A stretch of 64,000 bases of DNA from Acidimicrobiia bacterium (GTDB lineage Bacteria > Actinomycetota > Acidimicrobiia > Acidimicrobiales > Bin134), in NCBI GenBank assembly GCA_009842675.1, contig VYEX01000003.1, positions 36,845 through 100,844 on the forward strand, in the 5' to 3' direction. Under the pieces are notes generated by a model. The model searched no databases and was not told where the DNA came from. It was given only the letters and a program-made list of their open reading frames with translations. A program made the position numbers and the translations under genes. Of this stretch, positions 1 through 7,243 are shown one piece after another; within the stretch, counting starts at the first letter, position 1, and every line of letters starts with the position of its first letter.

Positions 1-1
1 G

Positions 2-301
2 CTATCCGAACAGCGGGCTGACCGAGGAGATCTCGTACTTCTTGCCGTCCATACCGGCCATGCCCAGCTCCCCGACTGCGGCTTGGAATGCGCCGAAATG
101 GGGTGCGGCGAATTGGGCCATCATGGTTTCCTCGGTTTCCCAGATCTCCAAGAATCGAAACACCCCGGGCGCTTGCATCGAGATGCAATAGTCGATGTTG
201 CCGTCCAGAGTCCGGGATGCGGCTGAGATATCCGCGGCGGCGGCCATGAAGGCCTCGGTGTTCTCAGCGGGAACAGAAACAGATCCGGCGACGACGATCA
301 T
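2..301 (-). CDS. Antibiotic biosynthesis monooxygenase (ABM) domain protein
   Basis: This 99-residue protein has the length and pattern of single-domain ABM/YgiN-like proteins, which are cofactor-free dimeric ferredoxin-fold enzymes that oxidise quinols or similar aromatics. It shows an N-terminal strand (MIVVAGSVSVP), a helix rich in Ala, and the conserved 'FRFLEIWETEE' strand-turn followed by 'APHFGAF', matching the usual 'E.W....H...PHF' signature. The ATG at 301 is preceded by a GAGGAG ribosome site. It is transcribed away from a MarR gene, and the palindrome between them suggests MarR control. The family is certain; the substrate is unknown. Confidence 0.82.
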   Translation of the reverse strand: MIVVAGSVSVPAENTEAFMAAAADISAASRTLDGNIDYCISMQAPGVFRFLEIWETEETMMAQFAAPHFGAFQAAVGELGMAGMDGKKYEISSVSPLFG

Positions 302-368
302 GCAATCTCCTCACGGTGCGGTGGGCGGCCTCAGCGTAGCTATGAGAAGGCTGGATCGTGCGATCAGA

Positions 369-393
369 CAATCGTCACCTAGAGTGACGATTG
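369..393. promoter_or_regulatory. Perfect inverted repeat, probable MarR operator
   Basis: CAATCGTCAC (369-378) and its exact reverse complement GTGACGATTG (384-393) flank a 5-base spacer. The repeat ends just before the MarR start codon at 395 and overlaps a TAGAGT box at 380-385 that could be its -10. MarR proteins bind such 20-bp-class palindromes as dimers and usually repress their own promoter plus the divergent gene, so the monooxygenase at 2-301 is the expected co-target. A second short palindrome, GATCG-TG-CGATC, lies at 354-365. The repeat is seen directly; its binding role is inferred. Confidence 0.7.
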
Positions 394-394
394 G

Positions 395-889
395 ATGCTT
401 CCATTCGACCCCATCGGCGAAGCCCGGCGTAACTGGGAGGCCAACGGGTGGCGGGCCACCGACGCCATGTCGGCGGCCACCTCGATTACCCGCGCCCACC
501 AGTTGGTGATCGGGCGCATAAATGAGGCCCTGGCGCCGTTCGAGTTGACCTTCTCCCGATTCGAGGCACTGGCCCTGCTCCACTTCTCCCGGCGCGGCTC
601 GCTGCCCCTGGGCAAGATGGGCGACCGGCTGATGGTCCACCCCACCAGCGTCACCAACGCCATCGACCGTTTGGAGAAAGACGGGCTAGTTCGCCGGGTG
701 CCCCACTCCGAAGACCGCCGCACCGTTCTGGCCGAGATCACCGATGAGGGGCGCCGAGTCGTGGCCAAGGCGGCCGATGCCCTGGCCGACATCGAGTTCG
801 GCCTGGCTGGTTTGTCGGCCGAAACCCTGGGAGCGCTGGACGACGCCATTCGCACACTGCGCCGAGACGCCGGAGACTTCGCCGAATAA
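395..889 (+). CDS. MarR family transcriptional regulator
   Basis: The 164-residue protein has the MarR winged-helix layout: an N-terminal dimerisation helix region, 'FELTFSRFEALALLHFSRRG' opening the helix-turn-helix, the recognition part 'VHPTSVTNAIDRLEKDGLV' (about residues 89-107), and the wing 'RRVPHSEDRRTVLAEITDEG', whose D-R-R is the classical wing motif. The family binds palindromic DNA and releases it on binding phenolic or acidic ligands. It is divergent from the ABM monooxygenase and followed after 7 bases by a TauD gene. No usual Shine-Dalgarno precedes the ATG; the region holds the palindrome instead. The ligand cannot be told from sequence. Confidence 0.9.
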   Translation: MLPFDPIGEARRNWEANGWRATDAMSAATSITRAHQLVIGRINEALAPFELTFSRFEALALLHFSRRGSLPLGKMGDRLMVHPTSVTNAIDRLEKDGLVRRVPHSEDRRTVLAEITDEGRRVVAKAADALADIEFGLAGLSAETLGALDDAIRTLRRDAGDFAE

Positions 890-896
890 CGCCGTT

Positions 897-1718
897 ATGG
901 CCACCTTGGACATTCGCCCGCTGACCTCCGACATCGGGGCCGAGATCCACGGGGTGGATCTGCGCGAAGAACTCGATGACGACACGGTGGCCGCCATCCG
1001 CCAGGCCCTACTCGACCACCTGGTGGTGTTCTTTCGGGACCAGCCCATCACCCCCGATCAGCACCTGGCGTTTGCCCAGCGGTTCGGCCCCATCAACGTG
1101 GCCCCGTTCGGCCCCAAGCTGGACACCCATCCGGCCATCACGGTGCTCGACCAGGTCGCCCCGGTGGGAGGATTGGCCGCCCGCTGGCACAGCGACAATA
1201 CCTACATGCCAAATCCTCCGCTGGGCTCCGTCCTCCGGGCGGTGGAGATGCCCGAAATCGGCGGTGACACCTGTTTCGCCAACATGTACGAGGCCTACGA
1301 GGCGCTGTCAGGGCCGATGCGGGAGTTGGTAGACGGGCTGGAGGCGGCCCACGACCTGACCTACACCCTCTCCCGGGCCATCGACGAGGGTCTGGCCAAA
1401 GAGCACTTGGACATGATGCAAGCCCAGTACCCGGAGCTGATTCGCCCGGTGGTGCGGGTCCATCCCGAGACCGGTCGGCGGGCCCTGTTCGTGAACAGCA
1501 ACTTCACCACCCGCCTCGTCGGCGTGACAGAGGCCGAGAGCGATGTGCTGCTGGGGTTCTTGTTGAACCACGTACGCTCCCCCGAGTTTCAGTGCCGCTT
1601 CCGTTGGGCTGCGGATTCCATAGCCTTCTGGGACAACCGCGCCGTCCAGCACTTCGCCGTCCCCGATTACACCGAGCGCCGCCTAATGCACCGAGTCACG
1701 GTGGAGGAGTGGGACTAG
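897..1718 (+). CDS. TauD/TfdA family 2-oxoglutarate-dependent dioxygenase
   Basis: Fe(II)/2-oxoglutarate dioxygenases of this family hydroxylate substrates such as taurine, alkyl sulfates or phenoxyacetates, often releasing sulfite or a phenol. The 273-residue product has 'IGAEIHGVDL' near the N-terminus, the metal ligands H-x-D in 'RWHSDNTY' (about residues 97-104), the distal His in 'FWDNRAVQH' and the 2-oxoglutarate Arg in 'ERRLMHRVT' near the C-terminus. I start it at the ATG at 897 because the match begins there; it follows the MarR stop by 7 bases, so the two are probably cotranscribed. It is most like the TauD at 41376-42224. Substrate unknown. Confidence 0.88.
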   Translation: MATLDIRPLTSDIGAEIHGVDLREELDDDTVAAIRQALLDHLVVFFRDQPITPDQHLAFAQRFGPINVAPFGPKLDTHPAITVLDQVAPVGGLAARWHSDNTYMPNPPLGSVLRAVEMPEIGGDTCFANMYEAYEALSGPMRELVDGLEAAHDLTYTLSRAIDEGLAKEHLDMMQAQYPELIRPVVRVHPETGRRALFVNSNFTTRLVGVTEAESDVLLGFLLNHVRSPEFQCRFRWAADSIAFWDNRAVQHFAVPDYTERRLMHRVTVEEWD

Positions 1719-1736
1719 CCGCCAGGCGGCCAAGTC
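1713..1736. terminator. Possible weak bidirectional hairpin between convergent genes
   Basis: The stretch reads GACT-A-GCCG-CCAGG-CGGC-CA-AGTC, giving a 4-bp GC stem plus a 4-bp outer stem with a small internal loop. It lies between the convergent TauD and SDR stop codons. There is no T-run on either side, so a factor-independent terminator is doubtful. Confidence 0.22.
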
Positions 1737-1741
1737 AGAAG

Positions 1742-2512
1742 TCAGATGGTGAAGGCGCCGTCGATGTCGAGCTTTTGGCCGCTGATGTAGTTGGCGGCGT
1801 CGGAGGCCAGAAAACACGCGGCCTCGGCGATGTCTACCGCCTTGCCGAAACGGCCGAGGGGGATGTTGGTGCGGGCCACCTCCAAAGCCCGATCGTCCAA
1901 ATCGCCGTCGGCTATGAGCCGGGCTGCCATGCCGTCTTCCAGCATGCCCGGCCCCACGCAATTGGCCCTGATCCCGAAGCGGCCCTCTTCGACGGCCACC
2001 GCCCGCATAAGCGACTCCACCGCCCCCTTGGGTATCGACGACAGGGCGTCGCGTTTGGGGAAGACGGTGGTGGCCGCGGTGGTCACATACACGATGCTGC
2101 CCCCCGAGGGTCGCAGATGGGGGAGCGCAGCCACGGTCAGGTTGAAAGCCCCGATCACATCGGCCTCAATCTGATTGGCGAACAGGTCGGGGTCGGTCTG
2201 CGATATGTACATCTGGGGCACGTGGGGCCCGGCTGCGCTTACCACGGTGTGCAATCCACCCAGCCGCTCGGCAGCCTCGTCAGCGAACTCCCTCATTGCA
2301 TCGGCATCCTCCAACGCGGGATTTCCTATGTGGGCATCCACGCCAGCAGTTCGCACCTCGTCGGCCACCTCCTCGGCGGCCTCTGCATTGGACCGGTAGG
2401 TGAATGCCACCGGACTGCCCCGCTGGGCCAACATCACGGAGATGGCCGCGCCGATGCCGCCGCTGCCCCCCGTGACCAGCGCCCCGCCAGTCCGGCCAGA
2501 GAAATCACTCAT
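1742..2512 (-). CDS. SDR family oxidoreductase with atypical active site
   Basis: The Rossmann dinucleotide site 'TGGSGGIGAA' lies near residue 15, 'SAAGPHVPQMY' replaces the usual NNAG, and 'VGPGMLEDGM' and 'YISGQKLDIDGA' match the C-terminal SDR regions, so the fold is clear. The usual Tyr-x-x-x-Lys is 'SSIPKGAVES': Lys is kept but Tyr is Ser, as in 2,4-dienoyl-CoA reductases, and the usual catalytic Ser region is 'YVTTAATT'. An enoyl/dienoyl-CoA or ACP reductase role is therefore more likely than a simple alcohol dehydrogenase, but this is inference. The ATG at 2512 is chosen; it has TAGGGT 8 bases upstream and no Shine-Dalgarno. Confidence 0.82.
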   Translation of the reverse strand: MSDFSGRTGGALVTGGSGGIGAAISVMLAQRGSPVAFTYRSNAEAAEEVADEVRTAGVDAHIGNPALEDADAMREFADEAAERLGGLHTVVSAAGPHVPQMYISQTDPDLFANQIEADVIGAFNLTVAALPHLRPSGGSIVYVTTAATTVFPKRDALSSIPKGAVESLMRAVAVEEGRFGIRANCVGPGMLEDGMAARLIADGDLDDRALEVARTNIPLGRFGKAVDIAEAACFLASDAANYISGQKLDIDGAFTI

Positions 2513-2520
2513 AGCCCGCA

Positions 2521-2526
2521 ACCCTA
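2521..2526 (-). promoter_or_regulatory. Candidate -10 box of a leaderless transcript (TAGGGT)
   Basis: TAGGGT is read on the minus strand, 8 bases before the ATG of the SDR gene at 2512. It fits the TAnnnT pattern seen before several genes here that lack a Shine-Dalgarno sequence. Confidence 0.35.
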
Positions 2527-2548
2527 GGGCTGTGAGTCCAGTGGTGGG

Positions 2549-3796
2549 CTAGTTCCAGATCACGTCCAAGGGGAGATGTTCGTGGCGACGGACGAACATG
2601 CTCTTCTCCCATTGGGGCGGGTCATCGGCGGCCAAACCAAACCAGCTGGTGTCCTCCAGGAGCCGCTGGAGCGAGCAGTAGGTCTCCAGTCGGGCCAGCG
2701 GTGCACCCACGCAGTGGTGGATACCCCGGCCGAAGGCCAGGTGGCTGCGGGGGAGGCGGCGGTCCAGCACCACCTCGTCGGGCCGGTCGTGCTCGGCGGG
2801 GTCGCGGTTGGCCGAAGACCACAGCAAGAATGCGGTGGTGCCGGCCTTGAGGCTCACGCCTCCCAGCTCGCAATCGCGTTTGACCTGGCGGTAGTGGCCC
2901 CGGAACGGCGACTCCAGCCGCACAGCCTCCTCGATGAAGTTGTCGATGAGTCCGTGGTCGGCCCGGATTTGTTCTTGGAGACTTGGATCATCGGCCAGCA
3001 TCCGCACCGCGTTTCCGATGAGCGACGCGGTGGACTCGCCGCCGGCACCGAGAAGCACCGTGAGGGTGCCGATGGCTTCTCCCCTGCTTATGTCGTCGTT
3101 GGCCATCGCCTTGGCGCACACCCCCATCAGGTCGTCGCCCGGGTCTTCGCAGGCCTCGGCGAGCTTGGTATACAAGAAGCGGCTCGCACCGGAGTTTTCC
3201 TGGGAGATGGCGTTCATAGTCTCCCGCGTGTGGAAGCCGGCCAACAGCTGGCCACCGTGGAGAGCCCACTTCATCACATCGGGCCAGTCCTCGTCCGGCA
3301 GCCCGATCAACCGCCCGATGACCCGGGCGGGAACGGGATGAGCCACGGTGTTAGCCCACTCCACTCTGTTGCCCTGCGAACGGGCGTCCGCGAACTGCTC
3401 GTCGATGAAGGCCTCGATCTCGGGTCGCATGGCCTCCATGCGGCGAGCCACCAGCTCGGGGAACACCACGCTGCGATGCATGGTGTGCTCGGGCGGGTCG
3501 GCGGTGGCCAAGGTGGTGGTGCCCTCCCCGAACTCGTCGGTACGGAACAGAAAGGGGCTGCCGTCTTCGCCGGTGGCCACCAACACGTCGAGGTGGTTGG
3601 AGAAGTCGTCGATCCGGCGCAGGGCGTCCACGATCAGGTCATGGGTGGCCACGAAGGCCATGTCGAGACCCGGTACCAGCCACACCGGATGTTCCCGGCG
3701 AAGTCGCTCGAAGAATGGGTAGGGATTGGCCCAGACTTCAGGATCGATGACCGTCTGAGCCTCCAATGGAACAGCGGAAGCCGTCGGAGTGGTCAT
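2549..3796 (-). CDS. Cytochrome P450
   Basis: This soluble bacterial P450 (415 residues from the ATG at 3796) has the I-helix oxygen-activation motif 'GAGGESTA', the K-helix E-x-x-R in 'EEAVRLESPF' and the haem-binding Cys loop 'FGRGIHHCVGAPLARLE'. P450s insert oxygen into C-H bonds and need ferredoxin partners, none of which is encoded nearby. An earlier in-frame ATG at 3817 would add seven residues; neither start has a clear ribosome site. The gene is divergent from the reductoisomerase-like gene. Substrate unknown; context suggests catabolism of a hydrophobic compound. Confidence 0.93.
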   Translation of the reverse strand: MTTPTASAVPLEAQTVIDPEVWANPYPFFERLRREHPVWLVPGLDMAFVATHDLIVDALRRIDDFSNHLDVLVATGEDGSPFLFRTDEFGEGTTTLATADPPEHTMHRSVVFPELVARRMEAMRPEIEAFIDEQFADARSQGNRVEWANTVAHPVPARVIGRLIGLPDEDWPDVMKWALHGGQLLAGFHTRETMNAISQENSGASRFLYTKLAEACEDPGDDLMGVCAKAMANDDISRGEAIGTLTVLLGAGGESTASLIGNAVRMLADDPSLQEQIRADHGLIDNFIEEAVRLESPFRGHYRQVKRDCELGGVSLKAGTTAFLLWSSANRDPAEHDRPDEVVLDRRLPRSHLAFGRGIHHCVGAPLARLETYCSLQRLLEDTSWFGLAADDPPQWEKSMFVRRHEHLPLDVIWN

Positions 3797-3873
3797 GGCA
3801 AATACTGGCACAAGCATGGAGGGAGCATCAGTTCGCCTCGGCTGATCGCGGGTCTTTCTGGGAGAGTGAGTTC

Positions 3874-4842
3874 ATGACCGACTTCTTCTACGAGCGAGAC
3901 GCTGATCTTGCTGTACTAAACGGCCAGCAAGTGGCGGTGGTTGGCTACGGGAACCAGGGGAGGCCGTGGGCGCTAAATCTACGGGACTCGGGCTTGGCGG
4001 TCTCGGTGCATGTGCGGGCCGATGAAACCCGGGAGCAGGCCATCGCCGATGGATTCGAAGCCGGAGACATCGCCGATGCCTCGTCGGCCGACGTCATCTG
4101 CGTGCTGATTCCCGACGACTCCATTCCCGGTCTGGGACTGTCTCCGAGACCGGAAGCGCTCACCATCGTGGCCAGCGGATACACCCTGGCCTTCGACCGG
4201 TTCAACCCTGACGGTGACATCGCTATGGTCGCTCCCCGGATGCTGGGACCCGAGGTGCGGCGCTGCTACGAGGAGGGGGTTGGCTTCATCACTGCGGTGG
4301 GCGTACACCGCGATGTCACCGGCTCCGCCCAGGATCGGATGTTGGCCGTGGCCCGGGCCATAGGCGGCCTGCGCCAGGGGGCCATAGCCATGACCCCCTA
4401 TCAAGAGGCGGTGCTCGACTTGGCGGTGGAGCAGCTGCTGTCTCCGGTTCTCACCCATGTGAACACCAATTTCGTGCTGGTCCTGCTGGAGCTGGGCATC
4501 CCGCTGGAGGCCATCACCACCGAGCTGTTCTATTCCGGTGAGGTGGAGCGCAACTATCGACTGCTGCGGGAGATCGGCTTTGTGGCCCAACTCGACCACC
4601 ACTCTCCGGCCAGCCAGTATGGCCAGCTCTCCCGGCGGGGCCGATTCGATCACGTGGACGTGGCTACCACCATGCGGGAGCTGATCGAGGACATCACCTC
4701 GGGCCGTTTCGCCGACGAGTGGGACGCCGAGGCGGCCGCCGGTGGGCCCACGCTGGCCGAGCTGCGCGACCAGCACGCCGGAGAGCTGATGAAGGCTGTG
4801 GAGGCCGACCTGCGGGCCAAGTTGGGGCCGAGCGCCAGCTAA
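3874..4842 (+). CDS. Ketol-acid reductoisomerase-like protein, probably not IlvC
   Basis: The 322-residue protein has the KARI N-terminal Rossmann site 'GYGNQGRPWALNLRDSG' and a KARI-like helical C-terminal domain, and its length fits class I enzymes (about 330). True KARI uses a Lys in 'APKGPGH' and metal ligands in 'D-L-x-x-E'. Here the equivalents read 'APRMLGPEVRR' and 'MTPYQEAVLDL', so Lys is Arg and the first metal Asp is Thr, although Glu remains. It stands alone, away from ilvB/ilvH/leu genes. I infer an NADP-binding paralogue with another or lost reaction. The ATG at 3874 matches the start of homology. Its stop overlaps the convergent gene by four bases. Confidence 0.75.
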   Translation: MTDFFYERDADLAVLNGQQVAVVGYGNQGRPWALNLRDSGLAVSVHVRADETREQAIADGFEAGDIADASSADVICVLIPDDSIPGLGLSPRPEALTIVASGYTLAFDRFNPDGDIAMVAPRMLGPEVRRCYEEGVGFITAVGVHRDVTGSAQDRMLAVARAIGGLRQGAIAMTPYQEAVLDLAVEQLLSPVLTHVNTNFVLVLLELGIPLEAITTELFYSGEVERNYRLLREIGFVAQLDHHSPASQYGQLSRRGRFDHVDVATTMRELIEDITSGRFADEWDAEAAAGGPTLAELRDQHAGELMKAVEADLRAKLGPSAS

Positions 4843-5090
4843 GTCAGCGGTGGCAGGTCGCCGAAGTCGATGGTGAAGGGCATGTCCGGCTCGGGCTCGT
4901 CGTCTTCCTGCTGGATCTCCACCCGAGTTTTCTCCGGCTCCAAGATCTCGCCCAGCGCAACCATGGCCGCCCCCAAAGCGGAGCCGCCCGCGGAGCCGGT
5001 GACTTTGCGGATCACCCCATCTGGCGGCTGGTAGTCCCGGGGATCAGACCACTGGAACTCCAGATCCTCGGTCTCGTCCGGATCGGGCAT
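4839..5090 (-). CDS. Small acidic protein of unknown function
   Basis: I do not recognise this 83-residue protein. It is strongly acidic (runs such as DPDETEDLE and QQEDDEPEPD), has a central glycine/alanine-rich segment 'GSAGGSALGAAMVALGEIL' that could form one helix, and has no signal peptide. It follows the EF-G2-like gene by 17 bases on the same strand, and its coding bias looks normal. The ATG at 5090 has TAGGCT exactly 6 bases upstream, which may be its own -10 box, or AAAGAG may act as ribosome site. The stop shares CTAA with the convergent reductoisomerase-like gene. Confidence 0.6.
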   Translation of the reverse strand: MPDPDETEDLEFQWSDPRDYQPPDGVIRKVTGSAGGSALGAAMVALGEILEPEKTRVEIQQEDDEPEPDMPFTIDFGDLPPLT

Positions 5091-5096
5091 CTCTTT

Positions 5097-5102
5097 AGCC
5101 TA
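5097..5102 (-). promoter_or_regulatory. Candidate -10 box (TAGGCT) 6 bases before a start codon
   Basis: TAGGCT, then AAAGAG, then ATG at 5090 on the minus strand. It would give a transcript starting at or next to the start codon of the small acidic protein. Confidence 0.4.
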
Positions 5103-5107
5103 CCGCC

Positions 5108-7144
5108 CTAGGCCGTAGCTGCCTCAGGGAGGGCGCCGCTGAGAATCTCATAGGCCACCCGCTCTGACTTGAATCGGGCCCGGCCACCGGTGAGCGACCG
5201 GAGTTCGATGGCATAGCGCACCAACTCCGCCTCGGGGACGATGGCGTGGATGACCTGCTCACCCCACGGCCCGGCGTCGGTGCCCTGCACCTGACCCCGG
5301 CGGGACGACAAATCGCCCATCACGTCACCCTGGTATTCGGGGGCCACAGTAATCTCCACTCGAGCCATGGGCTCCAGCACCACCGGGTTGGCCTGGGCGA
5401 ATGCGGCGCTGAACGCCAGCTTTCCGGCCATGTTGAAGCTGAACTCCGATGAGTCAACCGAGTGGTGCTTGCCGTCGTAAACCGTGGCCTTGACGTCCAC
5501 TATGGGGAAGCCCAACTCCCCGCCGTCGGCCATGGCGTCGCGGATTCCCGCCTCTACCGCGGGGATGTACGACCGGGGAATCGCGCCTCCGCTGATGGCA
5601 TCCACGAACTCGAAACCGCTGCCTCGGGGAAGCGGCTCGATGCGCACGTAGGCCACCCCGAATTGGCCGTGGCCACCGGACTGCTTCTTGTGCTTGCCCT
5701 CGGCGTCCCCGTTGCCGGTGACGGTCTGGTGGTAGGGGACCCGCAAGTCCTCGGTCTCCACCTCGATGCCCATGCGATCCAGGCGGGCTATGGCCAGACG
5801 TAGGTGGGCTTCGCCCAAGCCCCATAGCAGGGTCTGGCGGGTTTCCTCGCTGCGCTCCAGTTGCAGAGACGGGTCTTCGTCGGTAAGCCGCCTCAGACCG
5901 GTGCCCAGCTTGTCCTCTGCGGCCCGCGTCTTGGGCAATATCCCGTAAGCCAGCACTGGCTCGGGCCACGGTTCGAGCTGTACTACCGCCCGTCCGGCGT
6001 TGGTCAGGGTGTCGGCGGTCCGGGTCTGCTGGAGCTTCGTCACTCCTCCGATGTCGCCTGCGGAGATGACGTCGATGTCTTCTTGCGTCCCGCCCACCAG
6101 GTTGACCAGCCCGCGGAGCCTCTCGCCGTTGCCGGTGGTGGAGTTGGTGAGGTTGTCGTCTCGACGAATGGTGCCCGAGAGAACTCGGAACAGCGAGATC
6201 TGGCCCACATAGTCGTCGCTAATGGTCTTGAATACGCAGGCAAGTTGATCGCCATCAGGATCGCAGGCCGGCTCGGAGTCGATGTCGCTCATGGTGACGG
6301 TCATGGCGCGAGAGTTGGGGGGAGGACCGATCTCAACCAGGAAGTTGGCCAGGCGGTCGACGGCGATGGGTCCGGTGGCCGAACCGCACACCACAGGGAA
6401 AACCGAACCATCGGCCACACCCCGTCCGAGCACTACTTCAAGCTCGGACGGGCTGGGGACATTGCCGTCCAAGTACTGCTCCAGCATGTCATCGTCGGCC
6501 ACCACAATTCCCTCGACCAGCTGCTCCCGGACCTCGGCTTCCTGATCTTCCATCTCGGCGGGGATCTGGGATTCCTCCGCGGAACCGCTGTCGTAGATGT
6601 AGGCCTTGTCGGTGAGGAGATCGGCAATCCCGTGGAATTCCGGGCCGGTGCCGATGGGCAGCTCCAGAGGGGCGACGCCGGCGCCGAAGGCGTCTTGCAA
6701 CTCGGTGAGGACGCTTTCGAAGCTGGCGTGTTCCCGGTCGAGCTTGTTCACAAACACGATGCGGGGGAGTCCGGCATCGGCTGCTTGGTGCCAGATGGAG
6801 GTGGCCCGGTGGTCCACCCCGCTGGACGCGTCGATCACGAACACCAAGAGGTCGGCCACCTGAAGGGCGGCGTGAAGCTCGCCGGCATAGTCGGGCGCCC
6901 CGGGGGTGTCGAGCAAGTTGATCTTGTGTCCGTGCCACTCGAAGCTGGCCAACGCCAGCGACTGGCTGTGGGTGGCGGTCTTCTCCTCGGGGCTGAAGTC
7001 GCACACGGTCGTTCCGTCTTCCACCCGGCCTGTGCGGTCGATGACGCCCGCCCGGTAAAGCAGCGCCTCAGCCAGCGTGGTCTTTCCCGATCCTTGCGAG
7101 CCCACCAGCGCGACGTTGCGAATCTTCTCCGGTGCGACAGCCAT
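5108..7144 (-). CDS. Elongation factor G-like GTPase (EF-G2 type)
   Basis: The 678-residue protein has the translational GTPase layout: P-loop 'GSQGSGKTTL' at about residue 15, G3 'LDTPGAPDY', G4 'FVNKLDRE', then domain II ('DQLACVFKTISDDYVGQISLFRVLSG'-like beta barrel, about residues 305-330), domain III, domain IV and the C-terminal fold ('LEPMARVEITVAPEYQGDVMGDLSSRRGQVQG'-like region, with the usual G-D-v-x-x-d-L-x-x-R-R-G core). Actinobacteria commonly carry such a second EF-G with reduced or no translocation activity and roles in ribosome stress, which is family knowledge. ATG 7144 is preceded by GAGGGGGAA. It lies in an unusual place, between a molybdenum-hydroxylase subunit and a small acidic protein. 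Confidence 0.9.
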   Translation of the reverse strand: MAVAPEKIRNVALVGSQGSGKTTLAEALLYRAGVIDRTGRVEDGTTVCDFSPEEKTATHSQSLALASFEWHGHKINLLDTPGAPDYAGELHAALQVADLLVFVIDASSGVDHRATSIWHQAADAGLPRIVFVNKLDREHASFESVLTELQDAFGAGVAPLELPIGTGPEFHGIADLLTDKAYIYDSGSAEESQIPAEMEDQEAEVREQLVEGIVVADDDMLEQYLDGNVPSPSELEVVLGRGVADGSVFPVVCGSATGPIAVDRLANFLVEIGPPPNSRAMTVTMSDIDSEPACDPDGDQLACVFKTISDDYVGQISLFRVLSGTIRRDDNLTNSTTGNGERLRGLVNLVGGTQEDIDVISAGDIGGVTKLQQTRTADTLTNAGRAVVQLEPWPEPVLAYGILPKTRAAEDKLGTGLRRLTDEDPSLQLERSEETRQTLLWGLGEAHLRLAIARLDRMGIEVETEDLRVPYHQTVTGNGDAEGKHKKQSGGHGQFGVAYVRIEPLPRGSGFEFVDAISGGAIPRSYIPAVEAGIRDAMADGGELGFPIVDVKATVYDGKHHSVDSSEFSFNMAGKLAFSAAFAQANPVVLEPMARVEITVAPEYQGDVMGDLSSRRGQVQGTDAGPWGEQVIHAIVPEAELVRYAIELRSLTGGRARFKSERVAYEILSGALPEAATA

Positions 7145-7243
7145 CAACTTCCCCCTCTGGGTTCTGGGTTCATACCGCGGTAGCCGCTGAGCCTACTTCC
7201 CGACCCGCTGCCAAGTCCCATGGAGAGTGACGGCTGACGTAAC

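Noticed and set aside
2576-3877. A 433-residue plus-strand frame opposite the first P450
   Set aside because: No recognisable motifs, and the P450 haem and E-x-x-R motifs are on the minus strand.
3874-4842. Calling the gene ilvC
   Set aside because: Key catalytic Lys and metal Asp are replaced and there are no branched-chain synthesis neighbours.
5861-7183. A 440-residue reading frame antisense to the EF-G2-like gene
   Set aside because: It has no family similarity, and high-GC genes create long open frames on the opposite strand; the EF-G motifs on the other strand are decisive.
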